Origin: Pseudophaeomoniella oleicola
Taxonomy: Eukaryota; Ascomycota; Eurotiomycetes; Phaeomoniellales; Phaeomoniellaceae
Assembly (NCBI GenBank): GCA_003868215.1
Contig: QWDQ01000049.1
Span: 62,521 to 126,520 of the forward strand
Length of the DNA stretch: 64,000 nt
Direction: 5' to 3'
The position numbers and the translations under genes are program-made. Shown here in pieces: positions 1 through 9,149 of this stretch. The notes below the pieces were generated by a model that was not told the origin of the DNA, made no database searches, and saw nothing but the letters and a program-made list of their open reading frames with translations. Every line of letters starts with the position of its first letter. Within the stretch, counting starts at the first letter, position 1.

Positions 1-147
1 GCTCAAGAGGAAGATCCAAGTGCCATCGCCCTCGCACAAGAGGAGACCAATGCTGGCAGAGTTGTGGGAGAGGAGAGACTACGTGCCAAGAGCAAGCGCA
101 AGATGTTGGTCGGAGGAGGAGAGGAAGAAGAAATGGATTTGGATTGA
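1..147 (+). CDS. C-terminal end of an unidentified gene (partial)
   Basis: An open frame enters at the first base and ends in TGA at 145-147, giving 48 residues. The tail is charged: a basic stretch (RLRAKSKRKM), three glycines, then an acidic end (EEEEMDLD). No domain can be recognised in so short a piece. The basic-acidic tail would suit a nuclear protein, but that is a guess. It could also be chance read-through, since only the 3' end is present. The next gene starts about 640 bases further on, on the same strand. Confidence 0.45.
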   Translation, partial: AQEEDPSAIALAQEETNAGRVVGEERLRAKSKRKMLVGGGEEEEMDLD

Positions 148-791
148 TCATCACGGCAAGATACCCATCTGTTCTTCGGTTATGGCGTTCTGGTAGGAGT
201 TCAAAAAAAGCTGGTACTCAATGGATCTCTGGATTTATCAAGGTCAACCTTCACCCCGTTGAATATGGTTAGAGCGTGCCTTGTGAAATCCCCTATCTCC
301 GCCGGTGAAGGAGTAGTGGTGAAACTACCCAAAAGAGACTGTAGCAACGACAATGGTAGGCAACGTTTTGTTATTTTCATTTCGCGATCTTTGAGCTTCA
401 CCATTTGAATCAATCTCTCATCTACTTTCCACAACAAAAACAACTTCTGCCTTCCAAAATTTTCCTACTTTTCTTCTTCTTGACAAATATTTTCAACCTC
501 TCATCTACTTTCCACAACAACAACTTCCTGCCTTCCATATCTCTCTACTTTCTCTCTACTTTCTTGACACCTTGTCTTGATACCTCGTCTTGACAAGCAC
601 GTCCTGCTTCTTGAGTCTTTACAAATCATTTCCTTGACAAGCACGCCCTGCTACTTGAATTTTTACAAAGCATCTTCTTGACAAGCACACGCTGCTACTT
701 GAATTTCTACAAAACATCTTCTTGACAAGCACGCCCTGGTTGGCAAAAATCCTCAAAGCTCATTTCATTAAAGCACTACAATCTTTTGAAG
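148..791. other. Spacer and leader with tandem repeats
   Basis: No supported gene lies here. Pyrimidine-rich DNA around 415-560 contains a 20-base direct repeat (two copies of CTCATCTACTTTCCACAACA, at about 416 and 498). It is followed by a 44-bp tandem array that runs to within about 50 bases of the next start codon. The whole tract is probably promoter and 5' leader of the gene at 792. Confidence 0.5.
589..739 (+). repeat. 44-bp tandem repeat, about 3.5 copies
   Basis: Copies start with CTTGACAAGCAC at 589, 633, 677 and 721, exactly 44 bases apart. Each continues with a C/G-rich core, CTACTTGAAT-like sequence and TTTACAAA. Copies differ at a few positions and the fourth is cut short. The array sits in the putative leader of the gene at 792. 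Confidence 0.9.
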
Positions 792-3700
792 ATGGAGCGT
801 CTGGAGCGTCTTTACCCTCAAGACGGCGTTGAGGTGTTGATCGGTGTTGGCGTAGGCGTCATGTTTGTGGGGGGTTTCTTTCTGCAAGGTGCGCTTAAAG
901 GCCACCGTTCAACCCCGTCTCCCAACGCAACATCCACATTCCCGACACCGGAGATAGTCAGGTCAAAGACTGTCTACACTGTACCGGCGTCGCAAATCAC
1001 CGTTACTACGCTGTCGCAAAATGCGACACCGTCTCCGACGACGTCGGTGCCAGTCTACTCAACGGCACCCTTTACTCAGTCAGGCGCCTTTCACCCTGAC
1101 TTTGAATCTGCTTCTGCTACCAGTATCAGCTTCTTCGAGTTCTGGTTCGGACAAGTCTTTGGCCCACTGTTCCCTTATCTTCTCGGTGTCCTCCTCGTTA
1201 TCATGACTCTGGTTCAAGCCTTCATGTTCTATCGCCTGGTTTGTTACATGCATCCTCCTCAGCATGGACGCAAGCATCGCCTGTCCAAGCGATTGGTCAA
1301 GCGAACGTTCAAGAAACGCGCCAATGTTCGACGTCGTCTACTCCACCTGCTCTCCGAAAGTGACAAACTCCTCGACAGTGACTTTGAAAAGGCAACCCGA
1401 GTCAATGAAGCAGTGGAGCACGTGGTCAACCAGAGCAAGGACTTGCATGATCATCTCGCTACCCATATCGTCGACTTCAAAGACATGACTGACGGACTTC
1501 GTGACACCGTGAATGCTGCACGTAACGATCTTCGAGTTACCATGCTGTCCGCGAACCGAGACATCCGCAACATCCAGTTCAACTTCACAAGTCTATTCAC
1601 ATCAGTCCGTACAGAGAAGGATACTTTCCTCTCAGAGCTCAGCAATACGTATCGTCAAGTGTCTCAGAAGAAGACCAGTCTCCATGATGATATCAGAGCA
1701 ATCCGTACGCTATGTGACGAGTTTGAATCAGCGACAGCCACAGTCAAAGACCTGGTCAAAGAGCCTTCCACTCACCTCCATGGTCTCAGAGGCATGATCA
1801 CGGAAAGTCACCACGAGGTGAAGCAATGGAAACTTGCCATGGGTGAAATGGAGTCAACAAGAAGGCAAATGCAGCACATGGTGCGCGATATGAAGACTGC
1901 CAACAGAGATCTACAAGAGCTCGTCAACACAGTCAAGTCTTCGTCGCAGCAATTTACCATGCCACCAGTTGCAGCTCCATTTCAGGCGCCGGTACCAGAT
2001 GAAGTACCAGGCCGCCAGATCCCAGCTCCGATTCCAGCGCCGGTACCAAATGAAGTACCAGGCAGCGAGATTCGTGATGCTCCCGTGCCACCAGTTCCAG
2101 CTCCCATTCCAGCGCCGGTACCAGATGAAGTACCAGGCAGCCAGATTCATGACGCTTCTCCAAGCCCTCCACCCCCTCCCTCACCACCGACTGCTTGCGC
2201 ACCACCTTCACCGTCGCCACAACCCCCCCTTTTCCAGTCGATGCTCTTGTCACCAGCATCGGCCGCACTTGCAGTCCGTCCCCGTCGCCAGACCAGTTCG
2301 CTTTTTCCAGCGTCGAATAGACCACAGCGTTCGGGTAGAGTTTCTCGCCGTCGACCAGAACCTCGCAGAAACCACCAACATGCTCAGTTGACAGGGGCTC
2401 AGGCTTCGATCCTAGCTGCCTTTGCTTTCCCAGTGCCCGTCATTCACCCTACGGTTGATGAACAAGCCTCATTCGAGGATGTTGTTGTCTCCGTCCCGGT
2501 CACTGAGGAAGTCGAATGCCCTGTCGATGGCCCTCTGTTAACTGCCCGCCCTGAGAAACCAGCTGCAAAAGGTGCTGCTAAAGCTTCAACGCTAGTGCAT
2601 TCTACGCCATCGCCAGTAAACAGTATCGACGAGCTACTTCTTGCCAGCAGGCCGCAGACTCCCGAGGCTACTGATGTTGCCGTGGAGGACGAGAGCTCAA
2701 GGGATGCTGCTAGCGAAGGCGCTTCTGACGAGGCTGATCTTCGCCGAGCGCTGCCAGAGATCTCAGACTCTCAAGACATGCAGGAACCTAAGATGACGTG
2801 GTTGTCTAGCGACGAGGAGGACAACGTCGACGACTCGGACGACGACAGCAGCGATGATGATGATCCAGCACAGGGTGGTCACGGTTTCAGAATGAGACCA
2901 GCTGAACTGCCTCCGTCGCTCGTTGTCAAGCGTTCCGATGCGCCTAGACCGGAGAGATCAGAGTTGCCAGCAAATGGCGAGGATGATAGCTTGTTTGGTA
3001 GTGACGCAAGCATGACGGAAGATGTTCCCGAGGGGGCGAAGATGGAGGTTGAGGAGCAAGGGGCCCCTGCCCAAGCTGTGGCCGTAGCTCCGGATGTCAC
3101 TGCTTCGGAGGGCATTCGGGAGGTCACAATGGACGATGCAGAATGCTATCCTGACAACGATCCAGACTTCTCCAAAGATATGGAAGCTATGTGCCAGAAG
3201 GCTGAGAGCCGAGAGGAGCAGATGGAGGACGCTCCCCAGCTGGCAACAGGGCCCCAGGACAAGGGGACACGTACAGCGGTGGAGGAGTATTTACAGCGCG
3301 CCGCACAGCGAAATGCGGTTGCCACGCGCCAGAGAGAGCAGCATGAGGCTCAAATGGCTGCAGCGCATGCCGCCGCTGCCGCTGCTTCCGAAGCTGCACG
3401 TTTGGCCGTCCAGGAGGATATCGAGAAGGCCCAGAAGCAGAAGGCGGCGGCTCGCGCCGATGCTAGAGCTGCGAGGCTTGCGAGGGAAGCAAAGGAAAAG
3501 GAGAAGGCTAAGGCTGCGAAGGAAGCCAGTGCACAGAAGGTCGAGGCTGCTCGCGTTCAACGCACGGTCGATGAAGCCCAGATGCATCTGGCAGATCCTC
3601 CAGCCAATGCAAATGCACAAGGCAGCATCATCAACGACGGTAGCAATGGGGGTGAAATCGATCCTTCTCTGATCGATCCTCAGCTACTCGTCCCTGCCCA

Positions 3701-4733
3701 GCCCCTTCCTCCGACCAACCAACAGCCGCCAGTATCTCCTCTGGTCAACGTCCAACAGGTGCTGCAGGCTCAGCCAGCGCACCCAGTATTCCCAGCGGCT
3801 TATGACCGACCAGCTTATCCTCCGGTCCCATATGGACAACAGGCCGCAGGTTCTTCGGAGCCTGCTCAGCCACGGCGAGCAGCTACCAGGGCGGTTCCAC
3901 CCCCTGCCTCGCTTATGGACCGGAGTTCAAGTGTGGCCGACCAGCCATCTACCGGCAGACTTCAGGCGCCAACTCAGGGGAGGTCTCTTCTCGGCTCGGT
4001 GCTCAGCTCTGTGGACAATTTTTACAGTCCACAACCTGTTGTGAGTCCGGCACCGTCGACCAATCTGCTAGCTGCTGCGGTGTCATCTTCGGCACCAGCG
4101 CGGCCAGTGGATTCGGCTCCGGCTGCTACACCAGTCTCCACAGGATCAACAATAGTGAGCCCGAGCCAGAGACCTGCCCCTGCGCTTGAATCAGCATCGT
4201 CGTCAGCGACAACGACCACAAACACCGCTACGGCTGATAACTCAGCGCCAGCACCAGCGCCGCGAATTCACTACGACCCTGACCGGTACGATGAAGTCGA
4301 TTGGGATGACGACGACTTGGAAGAGCAGAAGAAGGAGAAGAAGAAGGAGAAGACAGCAGCACCGCCTGCTCAACAACCGGAAGCACCCCCAGCCCCTTCT
4401 GTCCCCTCACCTCACTCCTCCCCACTCTCCGAACCGCCTGCCTCTCTGCCCACCACGCCCAAACAAGTCCCACAAGAAGAGTGGGACAAACTCCACGCGC
4501 AGTCAGAAGCCGCCTACCACCAGAATGAGCAGGACTGGCAGGCTTTGATGGAGAAGGCAACCAAAGAGGCCGAAGAGGCGAGAGAGAGAGATGGGTACAC
4601 TGTCGGTGAGAACACAGAGGCCGAGCCAGATGACAATGGCGATGAAGTCCAGTTCCAGACAGAAGGTGAGGGGACAGAATCATCTCACCAGAAAAACGGT
4701 GATGATGAATCCGAGGTCAGCGAGGCGGAATAA
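792..4733 (+). CDS. Large two-TM, coiled-coil, disordered protein of unknown function
   Basis: This is a single uninterrupted frame of 1313 residues from the first ATG; an in-frame TTG lies 6 bases upstream. Residues 13-34 form a glycine/valine-rich hydrophobic segment and residues about 124-150 a second one, with a Ser/Thr-rich loop between them. A basic stretch (HGRKHRLSKRLVKRTFKKR) follows the second segment. Residues about 165-380 look like an amphipathic coiled coil. The rest is low complexity: Pro/Ala repeats with the unit APVPDEVPG, a block of Asp/Ser, an Ala/Lys/Glu-rich helix near 840-930, and Pro/Ser/Gln-rich sequence ending in an acidic tail. I recognise no family. The layout (membrane anchor, coiled coil, long disordered tail) suggests a scaffold or tether at a membrane, possibly the nuclear envelope or a septal structure; this is inference only. 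Alternative frames inside it are shadows. Confidence 0.75.
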   Translation: MERLERLYPQDGVEVLIGVGVGVMFVGGFFLQGALKGHRSTPSPNATSTFPTPEIVRSKTVYTVPASQITVTTLSQNATPSPTTSVPVYSTAPFTQSGAFHPDFESASATSISFFEFWFGQVFGPLFPYLLGVLLVIMTLVQAFMFYRLVCYMHPPQHGRKHRLSKRLVKRTFKKRANVRRRLLHLLSESDKLLDSDFEKATRVNEAVEHVVNQSKDLHDHLATHIVDFKDMTDGLRDTVNAARNDLRVTMLSANRDIRNIQFNFTSLFTSVRTEKDTFLSELSNTYRQVSQKKTSLHDDIRAIRTLCDEFESATATVKDLVKEPSTHLHGLRGMITESHHEVKQWKLAMGEMESTRRQMQHMVRDMKTANRDLQELVNTVKSSSQQFTMPPVAAPFQAPVPDEVPGRQIPAPIPAPVPNEVPGSEIRDAPVPPVPAPIPAPVPDEVPGSQIHDASPSPPPPPSPPTACAPPSPSPQPPLFQSMLLSPASAALAVRPRRQTSSLFPASNRPQRSGRVSRRRPEPRRNHQHAQLTGAQASILAAFAFPVPVIHPTVDEQASFEDVVVSVPVTEEVECPVDGPLLTARPEKPAAKGAAKASTLVHSTPSPVNSIDELLLASRPQTPEATDVAVEDESSRDAASEGASDEADLRRALPEISDSQDMQEPKMTWLSSDEEDNVDDSDDDSSDDDDPAQGGHGFRMRPAELPPSLVVKRSDAPRPERSELPANGEDDSLFGSDASMTEDVPEGAKMEVEEQGAPAQAVAVAPDVTASEGIREVTMDDAECYPDNDPDFSKDMEAMCQKAESREEQMEDAPQLATGPQDKGTRTAVEEYLQRAAQRNAVATRQREQHEAQMAAAHAAAAAASEAARLAVQEDIEKAQKQKAAARADARAARLAREAKEKEKAKAAKEASAQKVEAARVQRTVDEAQMHLADPPANANAQGSIINDGSNGGEIDPSLIDPQLLVPAQPLPPTNQQPPVSPLVNVQQVLQAQPAHPVFPAAYDRPAYPPVPYGQQAAGSSEPAQPRRAATRAVPPPASLMDRSSSVADQPSTGRLQAPTQGRSLLGSVLSSVDNFYSPQPVVSPAPSTNLLAAAVSSSAPARPVDSAPAATPVSTGSTIVSPSQRPAPALESASSSATTTTNTATADNSAPAPAPRIHYDPDRYDEVDWDDDDLEEQKKEKKKEKTAAPPAQQPEAPPAPSVPSPHSSPLSEPPASLPTTPKQVPQEEWDKLHAQSEAAYHQNEQDWQALMEKATKEAEEARERDGYTVGENTEAEPDDNGDEVQFQTEGEGTESSHQKNGDDESEVSEAE
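1986..2155 (+). repeat. Coding minisatellite encoding PAPVPDEVPG units
   Basis: The block GCGCCGGTACCA begins at 1986, 2037 and 2112. Each copy is followed by AATGAAGTACCAGGC or GATGAAGTACCAGGC. Spacings are 51 and 75 bases, both multiples of three, so the frame is kept and copy number can change without breaking the protein. The units encode APVPDEVPG and APVPNEVPG with linkers of different length. Confidence 0.9.
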
Positions 4734-4820
4734 GCTGCCTCCACTGTCGGTGAGAACACAGAAGGCAGAGCCAGATCTCAATGGCAATGACGCCCAGTTC
4801 CAGACAGAAGGATGAGGGGC
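4601..4820 (+). repeat. 144-bp direct duplication spanning the stop codon of the large ORF
   Basis: The segment starting TGTCGGTGAGAACACAGA at 4601 recurs at 4745 and stays similar through CCAGTTCCAGACAGAAGG. The offset is 144 bases (48 codons). The first copy is coding; the second lies after the TAA at 4731-4733 and carries small changes, including an insertion that shifts its frame. Confidence 0.9.
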
Positions 4821-6486
4821 TGAGGGAGTGCAACAACATCAACACGAGAATGACAGTGATTGATGAATATGAGGTCAGGGAGGAGGAGACGATCTGACGA
4901 AATGGAACGGAACGGAACGGAACGATGGAATGATGGAATGAGGACTGGGGAAGTGACGATGTCACGATGATGACGATAGGATCGAAGGATTGGTTTTGTT
5001 TGTTTCTTTCGAAAGTTCTACAAAAGTTTTCGTTTTGGGATCTCAGGAGTTCAAAAGTGTTTGTCTGGGTTTTCAAGTCTTGTGTATGACTACTCTTCTT
5101 CTTCAAGGTCATATTTTCTTCGTTTACGAGTCACGATTCATTTGGGATGGGATGGGATGGAATGGGATGGGATGAACAGAAGACTTCTGTGTCCCTTTTT
5201 TCTTTTCTTTTTCATCAAAGATCATGATTTCAAGAAGAAGTCATCATGATCATCATGGGATGGTGTTTTTTTATTTATCAAAAGGTCTTTTGTGTGTGTG
5301 CTATTTTTCAAGCAAGACACACAGGAATACCTGGGTACAACTACCTACCTACATACATGCGTACCTAGGTAGTGGGCAAGGAAATACCTTGTCTACTTTA
5401 CTATCAAAACACTGTTCTTTCCAAAACTTCAAGAATCTATTGCTCACCTTCGAAATTCAAACGTCCACTTCCTCCCTTCATAGACAGCGCGAGCGCCTCG
5501 AGCACCACAACCTCTTCGATCGAGACCGAGTAAGTCTCTCCTTCTTCTTCGTCGCCTAGAAAAGGGCGCGGCGCTGTAGCAAGCGCAACGAGATATAGTA
5601 GGAAGAAAGACAAGGCAGGCGTGACAACAGATCAGATCAGATCAGATCGACATGTCGCAACAGCGCGGGCCAGAAGTATTCACGCAAGCAGCCGCCCCTG
5701 TATTGAGCAGGGGGGGCAAAGAGAGGGGCGATATGCATATCTCTATATACAGTACTAGGGATATCCAGGATTGATGGCAGAATTGTCGGCGAAGTTGGCG
5801 ACAATGGATGGATAGGTAGGTACTCAACATGGTAAAGGCGAGGGATCGGGTGTCAGATTTTCTCTGGGTGGCGTTACACGATTTTGGTCGTGCAGGTACT
5901 GTGAGGGAATTGGTGGTAGAGGGTATGTATGTAATGCCATGAGCGGAGGATCAAGGGTATCAAGAAAGGGTGGGCAGCGGTATCTTGTCTGGGGCAGGTG
6001 GACATTAGGGAGGAGGCTATCTCATTGACTGGGAGGTAGAGTTGCCTGCCTTGGAAACTTCATCGTGATAAGAATACAGAAAGGTCTCATAGATTTGGAA
6101 GATTCTGTAAGATAACTAGCTAAGGCGTATCTAAAGCTGTGCAAGTGTTTCTTGATATCATCGTCTAGAATGTAGCGGGAGCGTAGCTTGGTGTTGTTGT
6201 GGCATATAGTGATGTTGCCTTTTGCTTCCGTGCTTCAGTTTAAATAGTAAAGCATACATGGGTATTACCTCGAGCCGAGTTATGTTCTCCCAACCTGACA
6301 CTCTGCTGCTTTGTCTTATGCTGATGGAGTAATACGTCAGCCACCAAAGCCACAGGTCTGACGAAAAATAACAGTTAAGGAGACAAGCTTTGAGTGCTAG
6401 AGCAGATGCAGTCGGGATGCATAACCCAGTTACGTGCGTTGTGAATGCCTACAGCAGCAAAATGTTCACCAGGTCAACTTCAGAGC
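4734..6486. other. Gene-poor spacer with short tandem repeats
   Basis: No convincing gene was found; the open frames here (for example near 5224-5559) lack coding character. Repeats include GGAAC units at 4904-4923, GGGAT/GGAAT units at 5144-5174, a TACCTACC/TACCTAGGTA patch at about 5341-5373 and GATCA units at 5629-5648. The right part presumably holds the 3' UTR of rec114, which converges on this spacer. Confidence 0.5.
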
Positions 6487-8450
6487 TCAAGGCGATGTTC
6501 TTGCCGGCCCCTCTCCTACAAGGAGTCTTGGATACCAAGTCTCCATGTCCATGACCAACTGGCGAAAATTGGGATTCTCTAGCTGTTCAAAGAAGAATTC
6601 TTCCATAGAGGCCAAACGTTCTACCTTGGACTTATGGCCGTTGTCATTGAAGCTTGATAAGTCCATGGTTTGCAGCGTCGCTGAGTCAGGGGCATCTTTT
6701 CGTGGTGGTGATATTGCAGATGCTGATATAGTGCAAGTATTTCCAGGTACAGACGTTGTTTCATGTCTTTCAAGGGATCCATTGAGATGGGTTGAGCCAG
6801 CGACGTTGACAGGTTCTTCCTGAGTGAGTTGTTGGCTTCCTGATATTTTTCGCAAAGCTCCTGGTCGGTTCAGCTGAAGTTCGACAGGTTCACGAGACGA
6901 CTCGAATTCAAGAAGAGGGTCTTGCCGCGCGAGAAGCAAACCGCGCCTCGACCTGTCGCCATAAATCTCGGAAGATTCTGGAGTCTCCTTGTTCTTGTCT
7001 CGTTCTAGTATTTCATCCACCGTGGGAATGCTGGGGGCGTCATTTTGAGAGGCATTCTTTCTCTTTGATGTCGCAGTCCGTTTCCTGGGGGGCTTCGGTG
7101 ACTTCTTCCTGCCCGCATTTCGAGTTCTCTTAGCAATTGTGCTCTCATTAGCAGACACATCGGCGTGAGGATCTAGAATAGAATTCGGCGCTGCTGTGAC
7201 GACGGCTTCCACTGGGTGTTCATTTGAAGAAGATTGTATGATATCTTGGTTGTCGCCCTTGTCTGGAACTTTATATTCAATTCTAGTGGTGTTCTTCTTG
7301 AAAGGTAGACTTCGTGGTGGTGGCATAATTCGATCCATAGTTCCTTGACTTGGCATCGATGGAGCAGTATATGGTCGGGGAGTATAGAGTATATCCCCGA
7401 TATCTGGCAATTTGGCAGGCAGAAAGGATAATGAAGGATCGTTCTCTGAGGTTGCAGTTATTGATCCCAGTGGTATATTTAATTTTCGATCAGCCGAAGA
7501 AGATACCCGTTGGTTCGAATCTTGACAACCCTGTGATCTGTGGTCTCCCCATGTATTGCTAGATCGATGGTCAAAAAAATGTGTGGCGCCTTGGTCGTCA
7601 TTCATTGAGGGCTGTACATAAGGGAACCGATACTGTCGTCCCATTTGATAGCCTTCGGGTTGACCGGTACCACAGCCATGATTTCCAGTGATGTCTTGAT
7701 AATAGTTGGGCTGATTTAACACAGATCTTGGGAGGTTGTCTCGCAGGTCACCAGCATGATGCACTCGACTTAGATCACCGGAAGCTGACAGAGCGGTTAT
7801 GGGTCTGTTCGGAGCATAGTCGCCGACATTGACTAATGTCGATGCCGCAGACAGTGGCCGTGTTTGAGGACGAAGTGTTGGATTGGTAGCGGCGTTGGTC
7901 AGGGGACAGCCAGCTTGAGAGAGGAATTGCATTGCCTGGTAATAGTCTGCCTCTTGAGCGAAACGCATTTGTATCCTCCGAACCTTCTTATTTCAGTCAC
8001 GCTCTCCTTTGGTCATGACAGATAGCGCAGTACCTTTCTTTCTGCCAACGGGTATCGTATTGCCAGACATGGCGCTCTTACGATAAGGGTAGTAGAATAA
8101 GAATTACTGCTCGTAGTCGTAGACGCTCCGTCTTGAGTTCGTCTGGCTTCGCGTGCTAGGGTGTCGAGACGAAGTGTGTCCTATGTATTCATAAGAATTC
8201 CGCTTGTCAGGCCTACCAGGGACATTACCAGCCTCTCCGCCTCATTCACTATCTTCAGCTCAGTGTGCTCATCAATACCACCATCCGCACTATAAAGTCT
8301 GATGACATCAAAGGTAGCAAAGAGTCCTCCGTGATCTGAAAGATGAATCCACGGAATAGGTGCTGTCGAGTCAGCTGATACAGTGGCATAGGAGAACTTG
8401 GATAATGACAACGTTACTGGTCCAGGTGGCTGAGACGATTGGGATGGCAT
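6487..8450 (-). CDS. rec114: Rec114-like meiotic recombination protein
   Basis: Three exons read right to left: 8450-8229, 8180-8034 and 7986-6487. Introns are 48 bp (donor GTAATG, branch CTGAC, acceptor ATAG) and 47 bp (donor GTACTG, acceptor TAAG). The spliced protein is 622 residues. The N-terminus (LSLSKFSYATV, then WIHLSDHGGLFATFDVIRL) followed by RAPCLAIRYPL and KVRRIQMRFAQEADYYQAM...GCPL looks like the PH-like fold of the Rec114/Rec7 family. The middle is disordered with a basic patch near KKSPKPPRKR. The C-terminus has an amphipathic helix (EEFFFEQLENPNFRQLVMDM), as in the Mei4-binding end of Rec114. In known fungi Rec114 acts with Mei4 and Mer2 to promote Spo11 breaks on meiotic chromosome axes. 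The family call rests on remembered motifs; exon joins keep frame throughout. It shares a divergent promoter with rsc9. Confidence 0.72.
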
Positions 8451-9149
8451 GTTCACAACTTGATATAGAGATGAGCCTCATGGATAGTATATCCTGACAC
8501 GGAATCTAGAAGTACAGCACAGGAACAGGTGAAACGAGCCCAAAGAGCATAGACTGATCGGGATCGAAAAGTAGAAAAGAGGAATATCACAAAGGAACCA
8601 GAGCGAGAACAGAGAGAGGACCGTTCAAATTGTCATAGGTCATCATGTGATCCATCATCTAAGCGAGCAGGTCGTAAGGTGAAGCATAGCAAACCCTCGA
8701 GAACGCTGTGCCTCTACCTAGGCGCCTACCTTAGATACCTAGGTAGGGGGTTGTAAGGAGAACATGTCGCAGACGCTGGCTGCGAACCAGAGGATGACTG
8801 ATTAGATAAGATGGTTTATGAGGTAGCACAGCGCGGTTCCTGTGATCATCTAATATTGTTGGAGAAATAATCAAGGCGAACCACGGGGAAACTCCGCTAA
8901 ACTAGATTGGGAAGCGCGAGGTGAAGGAAGCAAAGGGACTGGATCATGAAAGTCAATCATCATATGCCCATCGCCAAAAAGTTCGTGTCGCATTGCTCAA
9001 CGCGTGCCAACACTTCAAAGCTGCAAGTGCGAGGTCCATCACTGCATGCGCCACGACAGGAAATCGTTGCGCTAATGCTGCGCTTTAATCGCACTGATAT
9101 CCGCTGAATATCTTAGCTGTTACTGTTCATCCCTCGCAAAGTCGCGACA
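8451..9149. promoter_or_regulatory. Divergent promoter region rec114/rsc9
   Basis: About 700 bases separate the two start codons. A TACCTAGG-rich inverted patch lies at about 8715-8745. I see no convincing TATA or named factor site. The meiotic gene and the housekeeping gene must be insulated or co-expressed from this stretch. Confidence 0.45.

Noticed and set aside
3094-3672. 192-codon ORF in another frame of the large gene
   Set aside because: It is Arg-rich and repetitive, typical of an out-of-frame reading of Ala/Lys/Glu-rich coding sequence; the main frame is continuous across it.
5224-5559. 111-codon ORF in the spacer after the large gene
   Set aside because: Made of repeat-rich and pyrimidine-rich DNA, no motif, no ATG context of note.
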